Source: Cryobacterium sp. PH31-AA6
Lineage (GTDB): Bacteria > Actinomycetota > Actinomycetes > Actinomycetales > Microbacteriaceae
Direction: 5' to 3'
Length of the DNA: 64,000 nt
Assembly: GCF_030063195.1 (NCBI RefSeq)
Contig: NZ_JASISS010000001.1
Location: 62,001-126,000 of the forward strand
The notes under the pieces are model-generated. The model was not told the DNA's origin, searched no databases, and saw only the letters and a list, made by a program, of their open reading frames with translations. Position numbers and translations under genes: made by a program. Below, one piece after another: positions 49,251 through 59,197 of the stretch. Each line of letters opens with the position of its first letter. Within the stretch, counting starts at the first letter, position 1.

Positions 49251-50778
49251 TGCGCGAACGCACGCGGTGGCGCTCCTCGGCCTGACCGGGGCGTTGGTGG
49301 AAGTGGAGGCCGACATCTCCGGCCAGCTGCCGGGCATCGTGCTCATCGGTCTGCCCGACGCCGCACTCTCGGAGGCCACCTGGCGGGTGCGCACCGCAGC
49401 GCAGAACTCGGGTTGCCCGCTCACCCGCAACAAGCTCACCATCAACCTGTCCCCGGCGGCCCTTCCCAAACACGGGTCCGGCTTCGACCTGGCGATCGCG
49501 CTGGCCTGTCTCGCCGCCGATGAGGTGGTGTCCGCCGCGTCGGTCGGATCGGTGGTGCACATCGGCGAGCTCGCCCTGGACGGTCGGCTGCGCCCGACGT
49601 CAGGCATGCTTCCCGCCGTGCTCGCCGCCTCCAGACTGGGCCACACCACGGTGATGGTCCCGGCAGGCAACGCCGCGGAGGCCTCCCTGGTGCCCGGCAT
49701 GCGGGTCGTCGGAGTCGCGTCCCTCCGGGACGCCGCCATCTGGCACGGTTCCCGGCTCGAACCGGTCGACGTCGAGGTGATCGAGGCGCCGGGCGAGGAC
49801 GGCGCCGACACCGCCGAACCGGAACTGGCCGATGTGATCGGCAACGATGATGCCATCCTGGCCCTGCAGATCGCGGCGGCCGGCGGCCATCATCTCTTCA
49901 TGGTCGGCCCGCCAGGGGCGGGCAAGACAATGCTGGCGGCCCGGCTCCCCGGACTCCTGCCCGATCTCGATCCGGAGGCCTCCCTCGAGGTCAGTTCGAT
50001 GCGCTCGCTCAGCGGGCGTGGCGTCGGCCGTGCCCTCGTCACCCGGCCGCCGCTCGAGGCGCCCCACCACACCGCCACCGCCGCGGCAATGGTCGGCGGG
50101 GGCAGCGGCCGAATCCGCCCAGGCGCGGCGGCGCGGGCCTCCCACGGCGTTCTGTTCCTGGACGAGGCGCCGGAGTTCGCCTCCGCCGTGCTCGACGCAC
50201 TCCGCCAACCGCTCGAATCGGGCGAGATCAGCATTCATCGCGCGAATGCGGTGGCCAGGTTCCCGGCCAGATTCCAGCTCGTGTTGGCCGCGAACCCCTG
50301 CCCCTGCGGCCAGTACGGCGCCGCCGACCTCGAGTGCAGCTGCCCGCCCAGCGCCCGCCGGCGATACCTGGCCCGGCTCTCCGGTCCACTGCTCGACCGG
50401 ATCGACATCCAGCTGAGGGTGCAGCGGATCACCGCGGCGCAGCTGCGCCTGGCCGCGGACGGACCGCGCCTGACCAGCCAGGCCGCGCGGCAACGCGTGG
50501 TCACGGCCCGGGCCGCAGCCGCCGAACGGCTTGCCGACACGCCCTGGTCGCTCAACTCGGAGGTGCCGGGACCGTGGCTGCGTGGCGGGCCGGCCCGGCT
50601 CCCCGGTGCGACCACCGCGGTGCTCGACCGGGCCCTCGAGCGCGGCGGGATCACCATGCGCGGCTACGACCGAGTGCTCCGGGTGGCGTGGACCGTCGCC
50701 GATCTCGGCGGTGTCGCGCGGCCAGGGCCCGAACACCTCGGCCAGGCGCTCTACCTGCGGAAGGGAATGTCATCGTGA
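49243..50778 (+). CDS. comM: YifB/ComM family Mg-chelatase-like AAA+ ATPase
   Basis: A 511-residue AAA+ protein. An N-terminal Lon-protease-like domain (residues about 1-170, with I-V-L-I-G-L-P-D) precedes the ATPase with Walker A G-P-P-G-A-G-K-T and D-E-A-P-E-F. The N-P-C-P-C-G cysteine segment and S-G-P-L-L-D-R-I-D of the family follow. In Vibrio and Acinetobacter ComM is a branch-migration helicase for natural transformation; in non-competent bacteria its role is less clear. It overlaps a mini-ORF stop at its start and the dprA start at its end. Confidence 0.93.
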   Translation: MALARTHAVALLGLTGALVEVEADISGQLPGIVLIGLPDAALSEATWRVRTAAQNSGCPLTRNKLTINLSPAALPKHGSGFDLAIALACLAADEVVSAASVGSVVHIGELALDGRLRPTSGMLPAVLAASRLGHTTVMVPAGNAAEASLVPGMRVVGVASLRDAAIWHGSRLEPVDVEVIEAPGEDGADTAEPELADVIGNDDAILALQIAAAGGHHLFMVGPPGAGKTMLAARLPGLLPDLDPEASLEVSSMRSLSGRGVGRALVTRPPLEAPHHTATAAAMVGGGSGRIRPGAAARASHGVLFLDEAPEFASAVLDALRQPLESGEISIHRANAVARFPARFQLVLAANPCPCGQYGAADLECSCPPSARRRYLARLSGPLLDRIDIQLRVQRITAAQLRLAADGPRLTSQAARQRVVTARAAAAERLADTPWSLNSEVPGPWLRGGPARLPGATTAVLDRALERGGITMRGYDRVLRVAWTVADLGGVARPGPEHLGQALYLRKGMSS

Positions 50779-52037
50779 TGCTGTTCGGATTGGAGGAGGC
50801 CGCTGTTGCCGAGCTCGCCGCCGGGGTGCGCCCCGCGGCTGCCACGCACGGCAGGTCCGAACCCGGTGAGATTGAGCCCGGTGTCGCGGGTGAGGTGTTC
50901 GCCAGGGCCGCCTGGTCCTGCATCGCGGAGCCCGGAGACGGCACTGCCGGGGCGCTGGTCGACCGACTCGGCGCCGGGCCGGCACTGGCCGCCGTGCTCG
51001 ATCCCGGCACCCCGGACCGACTCGCGGCGCTGCTCGCGGATGCCGGCGGTGCGGAGGATCTGGGCTCCGACCTGGAACCGGCCCTGCAACGGTGGCGACC
51101 ACGACTGTCCTCGGCGGACGTCATCCGGGCGCTCCGGCAGGCCGCTCGAGTCTCGGCCCGGCTCGCCATTCCCGGGGACGATGTGTGGCCGTGCGGGGTG
51201 GACGACCTCGGCCACCACGCCCCGATCGCACTCTGGTGGCGAGGCATCGCACCGGCCCTCACCTCGCTCCCGAACTCGATCGCCCTGGTCGGCGCTCGGG
51301 CCGCGACCGGGTACGGCGAACACGTCGCCATGGAAGCCTCGGCCGGGCTGGTCGACCGCGGCTTCACGATCGTCTCCGGAGCCGCCTACGGCATCGACGG
51401 GATGGCGCACCGCGCGGCCCTGGCCAGTTCGGGGCTGACCGCGGCCTTCCTGGCCGGGGGAGTCGACCGGTTCTACCCGAGCGGCCACGACGCGCTGCTC
51501 GGCCGGATCGTCGCCGCCGGCGCTGTGCTCTCCGAGCTGCCCTGCGGGGCGGCGCCGACCAAATGGCGATTTCTGCAACGCAATCGGTTGATCGCGGCCT
51601 CGAGCACGGCCACGGTCGTGCTCGAGGCCGGCTGGCGGTCCGGTTCGCTCAACACGGCCGGTCACGCCGCAGCCCTCGGCCGTCCCCTCGGCGCGGTGCC
51701 CGGCCCGGTGACCAGTCCGACATCGGCCGGCTGCCACCGGCTGATCCGCGAATACGACGCCGTGTGCGTGACCACGGCGGCGGAGATGGCCGAACTCGTC
51801 GGTGATCGGGTGGTCCAGGTGCCGCTCGATCTGCCCGGCGACGTCGTCGGTGGTCAGCGCACCAGCGACCAGATTCGGGTGTTCGACGCCCTGAGCGCCC
51901 GGTCCCCGCGCACGGTGCATGACATTGCGCGCCGGGCCGGGCTCTCGGTCGCCGCCGTGCAGGGCTCCCTCGGCGCCCTCGACCTCGACGGGGCGGCCAG
52001 GGAGCGGGAAACCGGCTGGGTGCGCGCCTCCACCTGA
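50775..52037 (+). CDS. dprA: DNA-processing protein DprA
   Basis: A 420-residue DprA/Smf protein that loads RecA onto incoming single-stranded DNA in competent bacteria. The Rossmann core has A-L-V-G-A-R-A-A-T-x-Y-G, S-G-A-A-Y-G-I-D-G-x-A-H and A-F-L-A-G-G-V-D. A C-terminal winged-helix-like segment (about residues 345-410) is present. The N-terminal 100 residues are poorly conserved. GTG at 50775 overlaps the comM stop (GTGA) and sits about 10 nt after GGAAGG; ATG at 50778 is the alternative. It is followed by an independent promoter. Confidence 0.92.
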   Translation: MMLFGLEEAAVAELAAGVRPAAATHGRSEPGEIEPGVAGEVFARAAWSCIAEPGDGTAGALVDRLGAGPALAAVLDPGTPDRLAALLADAGGAEDLGSDLEPALQRWRPRLSSADVIRALRQAARVSARLAIPGDDVWPCGVDDLGHHAPIALWWRGIAPALTSLPNSIALVGARAATGYGEHVAMEASAGLVDRGFTIVSGAAYGIDGMAHRAALASSGLTAAFLAGGVDRFYPSGHDALLGRIVAAGAVLSELPCGAAPTKWRFLQRNRLIAASSTATVVLEAGWRSGSLNTAGHAAALGRPLGAVPGPVTSPTSAGCHRLIREYDAVCVTTAAEMAELVGDRVVQVPLDLPGDVVGGQRTSDQIRVFDALSARSPRTVHDIARRAGLSVAAVQGSLGALDLDGAARERETGWVRAST

Positions 52038-52046
52038 CCGGCGGGT

Positions 52047-52052
52047 TAGGTT
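52047..52052 (+). promoter_or_regulatory. -10 element (TAGGTT) of the alcohol dehydrogenase gene
   Basis: TAGGTT ends 7 nt before the ATG at 52060; leaderless layout. Confidence 0.5.
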
Positions 52053-52059
52053 GGACAGC

Positions 52060-53193
52060 ATGACGCAGGCAACGATGCTCAGTTCCGTGCTCTACGACGC
52101 CGGGCTGCCGCGTCCATACGCCGACAGCCGACCGCTGCGGCTGGAGTCCGTGGCGATGCCGGCACCGCGCGCAGGCGAGGTGCTCGTGAAGATCGAGCGG
52201 GCCAGCCTGTGCCACTCGGATCTGTCCGTGGTCAACGGGGCACGTCCGCGTCCGCTGCCGATGGCTCTCGGCCACGAGGCCGCCGGCACCATCTCGGCGG
52301 TCGGCTCCGGCGTGACGGACGTTCGCCCCGGCGACCGGGTCGTGCTCGTCTTCGTGCCGAGCTGCGGAGACTGCCGTGCCTGCGACGCGGGTCGCCCCGC
52401 CCTCTGCCACCGTGGGGCCGAGGCCAACGGCACCGGGGACCTCCTGCATGGCGCGGCCGTCCTGACCACGCCGGCGGGGGAGCGGCTCAACCACCACCTC
52501 GGAGTCTCCGCCTTCTCCGGGTTCGCGGTGGTCGCCCGCGAATCCGTCGTCGTCGTGGACGACGACGTGTCGTTCGAGATCGCGGCCCTGTTCGGGTGCG
52601 CCGCCCTGACCGGGATCGGAGCCGTGGAGAACACCGCTCGGGTCACCGCCGGCCAGTCCGTCGTCGTCTTCGGCCTCGGCGCCGTCGGCCTGATGGCGGT
52701 CATGGCCGCCGCGCGCATCCCCGGAACCTGCGTGATCGCCATCGACCCGCTGCCGGCCAAACAGGAGCTGGCCCTCCGGGCCGGCGCGCACTTCGCCGGT
52801 TCGCCGGACCAGGCCGCCGCGCTCGTCGCCGACCACGCCGGCGACGGCGTCGACGTCGCCATCGAGGCCGTCGGCAGCGCCCGGGTCATGGAGGTGTGCC
52901 TCGAGCTGCTCACCCGTGGCGGAGCCCTGGTCTCCGTCGGGCTGCCGCACCCCGACCAGACCGTGAGCGTGCAGGCGCTGCAGTTCGCCGGACGGGGGAT
53001 TCGCATGCTCGGCTCCTACCTCGGCGACTCCGTGCCGGCCAGGGACATCCCGCGCTACCTCCAGATGTGGCGCGACGGCACCCTCCCGGTCGAACTCCTG
53101 CACACCGACACGAAACCGATCGCCGAGCTCAACGAGGGCCTCGACGCGCTCGCCGATGGATCCGTGGTGCGGCGGCTCTTCACTTTCGCCTGA
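52060..53193 (+). CDS. zinc-dependent alcohol dehydrogenase (MDR family)
   Basis: A 377-residue class III-like medium-chain dehydrogenase. The catalytic zinc residues are in C-H-S-D and G-H-E-A-A-G; the structural zinc loop is C-G-D-C-R-A-C-x7-C; the NAD motif is G-L-G-A-V-G. All zinc ligands appear intact, so activity is likely. The substrate is unknown; some relatives act on glutathione- or mycothiol-formaldehyde adducts. It stands alone with its own -10 element. Confidence 0.9.
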   Translation: MTQATMLSSVLYDAGLPRPYADSRPLRLESVAMPAPRAGEVLVKIERASLCHSDLSVVNGARPRPLPMALGHEAAGTISAVGSGVTDVRPGDRVVLVFVPSCGDCRACDAGRPALCHRGAEANGTGDLLHGAAVLTTPAGERLNHHLGVSAFSGFAVVARESVVVVDDDVSFEIAALFGCAALTGIGAVENTARVTAGQSVVVFGLGAVGLMAVMAAARIPGTCVIAIDPLPAKQELALRAGAHFAGSPDQAAALVADHAGDGVDVAIEAVGSARVMEVCLELLTRGGALVSVGLPHPDQTVSVQALQFAGRGIRMLGSYLGDSVPARDIPRYLQMWRDGTLPVELLHTDTKPIAELNEGLDALADGSVVRRLFTFA

Positions 53194-53235
53194 CCGGGGG
53201 CCGCGCCGCGCCGACCGAGCGTCGGCGGCGAGCCG

Positions 53236-53241
53236 TAGGGT
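53236..53241 (+). promoter_or_regulatory. -10-like TAGGGT before the phosphoesterase gene
   Basis: TAGGGT lies 25 nt before the ATG at 53267. Unlike the leaderless genes nearby, this one would keep a short leader carrying AAGGAAAGG as Shine-Dalgarno. Confidence 0.4.
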
Positions 53242-53266
53242 GAAGGGCATCAAGGAAAGGCAGGTC

Positions 53267-54217
53267 ATGGCAGGGGTTCAGAATCACCGGGTCCAGTTCG
53301 GCCAGCACGCGCCGGCCAGCCACCTGATCGTGCACATCAGCGACACGCATTTCCTCGGCGGCTCCCGCGAGCTCTACGGCACCGTCGACACCGACACCCC
53401 GGTGCGCCAGGCACTGACCCAGCTCGAACGCTCCGGGCTGCGCCCCGACGCCCTCGTCTTCACCGGGGACATCGCCGACACCGGCGAGCCGGATGCCTAC
53501 CGCCGGGTGCGCGCGCTCGTGCAGGCGTCGGCCGACCGGCTCGGCGCCCGGGTCGTCTGGGTGATGGGCAACCACGACAAACGTGCCGCCTTCCGTGCCG
53601 ACCTCCTCGGCGAAGCCGAGTCCGATACCCAGGCGGATGCCCCGGTCGACGCGGTGTTCGACCTGAATGGTCTGCGCCTGATCGCGCTGGACAGCAGCGT
53701 GCCCGGCTACCACCACGGTGACCTGACCGGGCAGCAGCTCGACTGGCTCGCCGAGGTGCTCCGCACACCGGCGCCCCACGGCAGCCTGCTGGCGCTGCAC
53801 CACCCGCCGATCCCCACCCTGGTCCCGCTGATGAGCATCCTGGAACTCCGCGGGCAGGAGCGGCTGGCCGCGGTCATCCGCGGCACGGATGTGCGGGCCG
53901 TTCTCGGCGGTCACCTGCACTACGCCACCACCGGTCTGTTCGCCGGAATCCCGGTGTCGGTGGCCGCCGCCACCTGCTACACCCTCGACGCGAGCGCGCC
54001 GCAGGGCGAACTGGTCGGCCGGATCGGCGGCCAGTCGATCAACCTGGTGCACGTGCACGACGACCAGATCGTGCACTCGACCGTGCCGCTGGGCGAATTC
54101 GACGTCGCGACCCGGTTCGACGCGGACTTCCTGGCCCGGATGGAGGCGCTCACCCCCGAGGAACGCACCGAGGCGTTCTCCCGCCAGGCCGGCTCCGCGC
54201 CAGGAAGCGTGGCGTGA
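53267..54217 (+). CDS. metallophosphoesterase (CpdA-like 3',5'-cyclic-nucleotide phosphodiesterase)
   Basis: A 316-residue calcineurin-like phosphoesterase. The two-metal site is complete: S-D-T-H-F (residues about 25), T-G-D-I-A, G-N-H-D, H-H-P-P and G-G-H-L-H. The arrangement matches CpdA, which hydrolyses cAMP, but other phosphodiesters are possible. The ATG at 53267 follows AAGGAAAGG. It ends 4 nt before the xerC GTG, so the two may be coupled. Confidence 0.9.
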   Translation: MAGVQNHRVQFGQHAPASHLIVHISDTHFLGGSRELYGTVDTDTPVRQALTQLERSGLRPDALVFTGDIADTGEPDAYRRVRALVQASADRLGARVVWVMGNHDKRAAFRADLLGEAESDTQADAPVDAVFDLNGLRLIALDSSVPGYHHGDLTGQQLDWLAEVLRTPAPHGSLLALHHPPIPTLVPLMSILELRGQERLAAVIRGTDVRAVLGGHLHYATTGLFAGIPVSVAAATCYTLDASAPQGELVGRIGGQSINLVHVHDDQIVHSTVPLGEFDVATRFDADFLARMEALTPEERTEAFSRQAGSAPGSVA

Positions 54218-54221
54218 CGCC

Positions 54222-55151
54222 GTGCGCCTGACGGCGACCCTCGCCGATTTCACCGTCTACCTCGCCGCCGAGCGAGGGTTCTCACCGCACACCATCCGCG
54301 CCTATCGGAGCGACCTGTCCGGGCTCCTCTCCTTCGCCGAGGGGCGCGGCGTCGTCGACTCCGCAGCACTGACCCTGGATCTCCTGCGGGACTGGCTCTG
54401 GGTGGGCAGCCAGGCCGGCCTCGCCCGGGCCACCATCGCGCGGCGCTCCGCGTCGGCCCGGGGCTTCACGGCGTGGCTGGCCCGCACCGGCGCGAGCCCG
54501 GCCGACCCGGCGATCCGGCTGCGCTCACCCAAGCCCGGCCGCACCCTGCCCCGGGTGATCAATCGGGTCCAGATGCAGGATCTGCTCGGCCATCTCGAGC
54601 AGCGCGCAGCCACGGGCGAGCCGCACGCCCTGCGCGACCTCGCGATTGTCGAGCTGCTCTATGCGTCGGGGCTCCGGGTCTCCGAGCTCGTCGGCCTCGA
54701 CACCGCAGACGTCGACCTGCACCGGCTCACCGTGCGGGTGACCGGAAAGGGACAGAAGGAGCGGGTGGTGCCGTTCGGCGTGCCCGCCCAGTCCGCCATC
54801 CTCGCCTACCTCGACCGAGGACGCCCCGCCCTCGCAGCGGCGAAGCTCCCGGACGGACTGCCCCCGTCGCCCGTCGCGGCGCTCTTCCTCGGCACCGGGC
54901 GGAGGCGGTTGGGCGTGCGGGCCGTGTACCGTCTTGTCGCCACCCTGCTCGCGGATGTTCCCGGGAACGGGCCGGCCGGCCCGCACGCCCTGCGCCACAC
55001 GGCGGCCACCCATCTGCTCGACGGCGGGGCCGACCTGCGGGCGGTCCAGGAACTGCTCGGCCACGCCAGCCTCGGCACCACCCAGATCTACACCCACGTG
55101 TCGGCCGAACGGCTCAAACAGAGCTACCTCAACGCCCACCCCAGGGCCTGA
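54222..55151 (+). CDS. xerC: tyrosine recombinase XerC
   Basis: A 309-residue site-specific recombinase that resolves chromosome dimers. The N-terminal core-binding domain (residues about 5-95) is followed by the catalytic domain with R152 (G-L-R-V-S-E), H255-x-x-R258 and the nucleophile Tyr at about 290 in I-Y-T-H-V-S. Position near rpsB is typical for actinobacteria. The GTG at 54222 lies 14 nt after AGGAAG. The open frame of the M23 gene on the other strand overlaps its last 627 nt. Confidence 0.95.
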   Translation: MRLTATLADFTVYLAAERGFSPHTIRAYRSDLSGLLSFAEGRGVVDSAALTLDLLRDWLWVGSQAGLARATIARRSASARGFTAWLARTGASPADPAIRLRSPKPGRTLPRVINRVQMQDLLGHLEQRAATGEPHALRDLAIVELLYASGLRVSELVGLDTADVDLHRLTVRVTGKGQKERVVPFGVPAQSAILAYLDRGRPALAAAKLPDGLPPSPVAALFLGTGRRRLGVRAVYRLVATLLADVPGNGPAGPHALRHTAATHLLDGGADLRAVQELLGHASLGTTQIYTHVSAERLKQSYLNAHPRA

Positions 55152-55643
55152 GCGCTCGTCCCCGGCGAGCGGAAGCAGCACCGCCCGAGGGATGCCGCCC
55201 AGGTAGACCCGCGGAGAGACGTAGCGGCCGTGCAACCGGGACCCCAGGTGCAGGCATCGATCCGAACAGTGACCGCCCGCGGCGACGTGACCGACCAGCT
55301 GGCCGCGGCCGACCTCGTCGCCGACCGCGACGATCGCGATCACGGGCTCCACACTCGAGGTCAGGTCACCGGTGTGGCGGAGCGAGAGCACGGGGCGGTC
55401 GACGACGACGCCGGCGAACGACACGACGCCGTCGGACACGGCGAAGACCGGCGCCTCCGCGGATGCCGCCAGGTCCAGGCCCCGGTGGCCCGCGGCGTAG
55501 TCGGTGGCGGGCGCCACGAACTCGGCCACGACCGGGTGCGGCGGGGCCAGCGGCCAGGTCCACGGCGCCGGCAGCGTCACGCCGACGGGGACGAAGGAGG
55601 CGGCCGCAAGCGCGGCGGCGGCGAGCATTCGGGGGAGCAGCAT
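54525..55643 (-). CDS. M23-family (LytM) peptidase with run-on C-terminus antisense to xerC
   Basis: The supported part is the N-terminal 165 residues (about 55152-55643). It has a hydrophobic export segment and an M23 domain with G-H-R-G-L-D-L-A (metal His and Asp), V-S-x-A-G and C-L-H-L-G, ending [12 protein letters not shown]. Such proteins cleave peptidoglycan peptides. Relatives stop soon after this segment, but here the frame runs on for about 200 residues as the antisense of xerC. A lost stop or a frameshift near 55150 is likely. The ATG at 55643 (very close GGAGG) or at 55628 could start it. Confidence 0.6.
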   Translation of the reverse strand: MLLPRMLAAAALAAASFVPVGVTLPAPWTWPLAPPHPVVAEFVAPATDYAAGHRGLDLAASAEAPVFAVSDGVVSFAGVVVDRPVLSLRHTGDLTSSVEPVIAIVAVGDEVGRGQLVGHVAAGGHCSDRCLHLGSRLHGRYVSPRVYLGGIPRAVLLPLAGDERSGPGVGVEVALFEPFGRHVGVDLGGAEAGVAEQFLDRPQVGPAVEQMGGRRVAQGVRAGRPVPGNIREQGGDKTVHGPHAQPPPPGAEEERRDGRRGQSVRELRRCEGGASSVEVGEDGGLGGHAERHHPLLLSLSGHPHGEPVQVDVCGVEADELGDPEPRRIEQLDNREVAQGVRLARGCALLEMAEQILHLDPIDHPGQGAAGLG

Positions 55644-55963
55644 GCCTCCACCGTGCGGGAGTCGCCGCCCCGGTCGGCTCGGTCCGGGGCATCCGTGCAC
55701 ACCTCCGCCACGGTCCGCGCTGTGGGGGGACCCTGCCGGGACAGGGGTGCACCGGCGCCCCTCCGCCTGGTGCTAAACTCATCCAAGCAGCGCTTCGTGC
55801 GCTGACTACGCGTGCCCAGTCGGCCTCCGCATCCACTCGGTCCTCGCTTCCTCGGAAGCAGGCGGATGCGCGCCGGGCACCAGGAGTAGTGATCATCCGA
55901 TCACGACACAAACCGATTGGCGTTGCTCTGCCCTGCAGGCGCGCCGGACAAGGAGTACGGCTC
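55644..55963 (+). promoter_or_regulatory. rpsB: rpsB promoter and long structured leader
   Basis: TAAACT (55774-55779) is the probable -10 element, giving a leader of about 175 nt. Three hairpins follow: CAGCGC/GCGCTG (55788-55804), an outer CGCATCC/GGATGCG (55828-55834 with 55864-55870), and inside it GCTTC-CTCG-GAAGC (55846-55859 region). AAGGAG precedes the ATG by 8 nt. The first 130 bp hold only the upstream side of the divergent M23 gene. A role in S2 feedback control is inferred from position. Confidence 0.5.
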
Positions 55964-56896
55964 ATGGCCGTCGTAACCATTCGCCAGCTGCTCGACAGCG
56001 GCGTGCACTTCGGGCACCAGACCCGCCGTTGGAACCCGAAGATGAAGCGCTTCATCTTCACCGAGCGGTCCGGCATCTACATCATCGACCTGCAGCAGTC
56101 GCTCGGGTTCGTTGACAAGGCCTATGACTTCGTCAAGGAGACCGTCGCCCACGGCGGCACCGTTCTCTTCGTCGGCACCAAGAAGCAGGCGCAGGAATCG
56201 ATTCAGGAGCAGGCGACCCGCGTCGGCCAGCCCTACGTCAACCAGCGCTGGCTCGGTGGCCTCCTCACCAACTTCCAGACCGTTTCCAAGCGTCTGGCCC
56301 GCATGAAAGAGCTCGAAGAGCTCGACTTCGAGGACACCGCCAAGAGCGGTTTCACGAAGAAGGAAATGCTCATCAAGAAGCGCGAGCTCGTCAAGCTGCA
56401 CAAGAGCCTCGGCGGTATCCGCAACCTCACGAAGACGCCGTCGGCGCTGTGGGTCGTTGACACCAACAAGGAGCACCTCGCCATCGATGAGGCGCGCAAG
56501 CTCGGCATCCCGGTCATCGCGATCCTCGACACCAACTGCGACCCGGACGACGTCCAGTACCCGATCCCGGGCAACGACGACGCCATCCGTTCCGTTGGCC
56601 TGCTGACCCGCATCATCGCGGACGCAGCGGCCGAGGGCCTCATCCAGCGCCACGCCAAGCCGGAGGCCGAAGTCGAGCCCCTCGCCGCCTGGGAAGCCGA
56701 ACTGCTGAAGAGCGGCGAGACCGCCGCGGCAGAAGAGACCCCCGCACAGTCCTCCGCCGAGACCGCTGAGGTTGCCGACGTTGCCGTCGCCGCCGAGCAG
56801 GTCGCCGACGTTGCTGTCGTCGCCGAGGTCCCCGTTGTGGAAGAGGAAGCCGCAGTCGTTGCTGCCGCCGACGCTCCCACCGAAGAAGCCAAGTAA
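55964..56896 (+). CDS. rpsB: 30S ribosomal protein S2
   Basis: A 310-residue S2. [28 protein letters not shown] and P-V-I-A-I-L-D-T-N are the conserved blocks. The folded core ends near residue 230; the remaining 80 residues are an Ala/Val/Glu-rich acidic tail common in actinobacteria. The ATG has an AAGGAG Shine-Dalgarno. tsf follows after 10 nt. Confidence 0.97.
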   Translation: MAVVTIRQLLDSGVHFGHQTRRWNPKMKRFIFTERSGIYIIDLQQSLGFVDKAYDFVKETVAHGGTVLFVGTKKQAQESIQEQATRVGQPYVNQRWLGGLLTNFQTVSKRLARMKELEELDFEDTAKSGFTKKEMLIKKRELVKLHKSLGGIRNLTKTPSALWVVDTNKEHLAIDEARKLGIPVIAILDTNCDPDDVQYPIPGNDDAIRSVGLLTRIIADAAAEGLIQRHAKPEAEVEPLAAWEAELLKSGETAAAEETPAQSSAETAEVADVAVAAEQVADVAVVAEVPVVEEEAAVVAAADAPTEEAK

Positions 56897-56906
56897 GGAT
56901 TCGAGT

Positions 56907-57734
56907 ATGGCAAGCATCAGCCTCGCAGACGTCAAGGCACTGCGCGAGCGTCTCGGTACCGGCATGGTCGACACCAAGAACGCCCTCGTCGAAGCCGAAG
57001 GCGACATGGACAAGGCCGTCGAGATCCTCCGTATGAAGGGTGCGAAGGGCAACGCCAAGCGCGCCGACCGTTCCACCTCCGAGGGCCTCGTCGCCGCCAA
57101 GGAAACCGGCGACACCGCCACCCTGATCGAGCTCGCCTGCGAGACCGACTTCGTCGCCAAGGGCGACAAGTTCGTCGCGCTGGCGGAGAAGGTGCTGGAC
57201 GCGGTCGCCGCGGCCGGTGCCGGCTCGGTCGAGGAAGGCCTGGCCGCTCCGGCCGGCAGCCAGACCGTCGCGGAACTGATCGACGGCGAAGCCGCGATCA
57301 TCGGTGAGAAGTTCGAACTGCGCCGCGTCGCATCCGTCAAGGGTGAGAAGTTCGCGATCTACCTGCACAAGACCAGCAAGGACCTGCCCCCGCAGGTCGG
57401 CGTTGTCGTCGGCTACTCAGGTGACGACGCTGACACCGCGCGCAGCGTGGCCCAGCACATCTCGTTCGCGAACCCCGAGTACCTGACCAAGGAAGACGTC
57501 CCCGCGGACGCCGTCGAGGCCGAGCGTCGGATCGTCACCGAGATCTCGAAGAACGAAGGCAAGCCGGAAGCGGCACTGCCCAAGATCGTCGAGGGTCGCA
57601 TCCACGCGTACTTCAAGCAGGTCGCCCTGCTCGAACAGGACTACGCCAAGGACAACAAGTTGTCCGTCAGCAAGGTCCTGGCCGATGCCGGACTGACCGT
57701 GTCGGGCTTCGCCCGATTCAAGGTCGGCGCGTAA
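56907..57734 (+). CDS. tsf: elongation factor Ts
   Basis: Guanine-nucleotide exchange factor for EF-Tu; 275 residues. The N-terminal UBA-like segment (V-K[17 protein letters not shown]) and the E-T-D-F-V-A-K/R exchange motif are intact. It is co-transcribed with rpsB and ends at a strong intrinsic terminator 17 nt after its stop. Confidence 0.97.
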   Translation: MASISLADVKALRERLGTGMVDTKNALVEAEGDMDKAVEILRMKGAKGNAKRADRSTSEGLVAAKETGDTATLIELACETDFVAKGDKFVALAEKVLDAVAAAGAGSVEEGLAAPAGSQTVAELIDGEAAIIGEKFELRRVASVKGEKFAIYLHKTSKDLPPQVGVVVGYSGDDADTARSVAQHISFANPEYLTKEDVPADAVEAERRIVTEISKNEGKPEAALPKIVEGRIHAYFKQVALLEQDYAKDNKLSVSKVLADAGLTVSGFARFKVGA

Positions 57735-57751
57735 CAGGATTCACAATGAGG

Positions 57752-57787
57752 GAGACCGGGTTGCATCTGCAATCCGGTCTCTTTCTC
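57752..57787 (+). terminator. intrinsic terminator after tsf
   Basis: GAGACCGG/CCGGTCTC arms (57752-57759, 57774-57781), extended by a G-U and a TTGC/GCAA pairing around an ATCT loop, are followed by TTTCTCT. This is the most canonical terminator in the window. Confidence 0.85.
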
Positions 57788-57867
57788 TGTGTGGGCGGCC
57801 AGCCGCGCACACAGTAGTTTTAAGAACAGAGTTTTGGAAACGGCACAACGGAAGGACGCTCACGGGC

Positions 57868-58596
57868 ATGTCAGACACGGAATCGAAGCCGAGCAAGAAG
57901 CGCAGGGTCCTCCTCAAGCTGTCGGGTGAAGCGTTCGGGGCGGGCAGCCTCGGCGTCAACCCCGACGTGATCAGCGCCCTCGCCCGCGAGATCGCCGAAG
58001 CCGCCAAGACGGTGGAAATCGCGATCGTCGTCGGCGGCGGAAACTTCTTCCGCGGGGCCGAGCTGTCCCAGCGCGGCATGGACCGGGGGCGCGCCGACTA
58101 CATGGGCATGCTCGGAACCGTGATGAACGCCTTGGCCCTGCAGGACTTCCTCGAGCAGGCCGGCGCGGAAACCCGCGTTCAGTCCGCCATCGCGATGACC
58201 CAGGTCGCCGAACCGTACATTCCGCGTCGCGCCGAGCGGCACCTGGAAAAGGGCCGCGTTGTCATTTTCGGCGCCGGTGCCGGACTGCCCTACTTCTCGA
58301 CCGACACGGTCGCGGCCCAGCGCGCCCTGGAAATCGACGCGGACATCGTGCTCGTGGCCAAGAACGGTGTCGACGGGGTCTACTCCGCTGACCCGCGCAC
58401 GGATCCCGACGCCCGCAAGATTGACCACATCACCTACCAGGATGCGCTCCAGCGAGGCCTCAAGGTGGTCGACTCGACCGCGTTCAGCCTGTGCATGGAC
58501 AATGGGATGCCGATGCAGGTGTTCGGCATGGCTCCGCACGGCAACGTGACGGCCGCCATTCTCGGCGCCGATCTGGGAACCCTCGTCTCCAACTAG
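57868..58596 (+). CDS. pyrH: uridylate kinase
   Basis: Phosphorylates UMP to UDP; 242 residues. The amino-acid-kinase fold motifs [18 protein letters not shown], and [10 protein letters not shown] are clear. The ATG has GGAAGGA upstream. A TAGTTT hexamer (57815-57820) may be its -10 element, since the preceding terminator isolates it from tsf. frr follows 31 nt later. Confidence 0.96.
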   Translation: MSDTESKPSKKRRVLLKLSGEAFGAGSLGVNPDVISALAREIAEAAKTVEIAIVVGGGNFFRGAELSQRGMDRGRADYMGMLGTVMNALALQDFLEQAGAETRVQSAIAMTQVAEPYIPRRAERHLEKGRVVIFGAGAGLPYFSTDTVAAQRALEIDADIVLVAKNGVDGVYSADPRTDPDARKIDHITYQDALQRGLKVVDSTAFSLCMDNGMPMQVFGMAPHGNVTAAILGADLGTLVSN

Positions 58597-58627
58597 GATT
58601 ATTGAAGCCACCGAAGAAGGAGTCACC

Positions 58628-59182
58628 GTGATCACGGATGTACTATCCGATGCGACCGCACGCATGCACAAGGCGCTCGAAGCCGCCAAAGACGATTTCG
58701 CGACCGTGCGAACCGGACGCGCGAACCCGCAGATGTTTGCCAAGATCCTGGTCAACTATTACGGCACCGCGACGCCGCTCGAGCAGCTCGCGTCCCTGCA
58801 GAACCAGGAAGCCCGCACGCTTCTGATCGGCCCGTACGACAAGGGCGCCCTGCGCGACATCGAGCAGGCCATCCGCGACACCCCGAACCTGGCAGCCAAC
58901 CTCGGCAACGACGGCAACGTCATCCGGGCCACCCTGCCGGAGCTCACGGCGGACCGCCGCAAGGAATACGTCAAGATCGTTCGCACAAAGGCGGAAGATG
59001 CCAAGGTGTCGGTGCGCAACCTGCGCCGCAAGGCGAAGGACGAGCTGGACGCGCTGAAGAGTGAGGTCGGAGACGACGACGTGGCCAGGGGCGAAAAGGA
59101 ACTCGAGCAGATCACCAAGACCCACGTCGACGCGATCGACGATGCGCTCAAACGCAAAGAAGCCGAACTCCTCGAAATCTAG
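58628..59182 (+). CDS. frr: ribosome-recycling factor
   Basis: Splits terminated ribosomes together with EF-G; 184 residues. [16 protein letters not shown]-x-T-P-L, and D-R-R-K-E-Y-V-K are conserved. The GTG start has AAGGAG. It lies between pyrH and cdsA, the usual order. Confidence 0.97.
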   Translation: MITDVLSDATARMHKALEAAKDDFATVRTGRANPQMFAKILVNYYGTATPLEQLASLQNQEARTLLIGPYDKGALRDIEQAIRDTPNLAANLGNDGNVIRATLPELTADRRKEYVKIVRTKAEDAKVSVRNLRRKAKDELDALKSEVGDDDVARGEKELEQITKTHVDAIDDALKRKEAELLEI

Positions 59183-59197
59183 GGCGGAGTCAGCGTC

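Noticed and set aside
49243-52037. Evidence for natural competence from comM and dprA
   Set aside because: Both genes are common in non-competent actinobacteria and no DNA-uptake genes are in the window, so no competence claim is made.
54473-55963. Open plus-strand frame upstream of and in frame with rpsB
   Set aside because: It runs through xerC in another frame; S2 clearly begins at the ATG at 55964 with its own Shine-Dalgarno.
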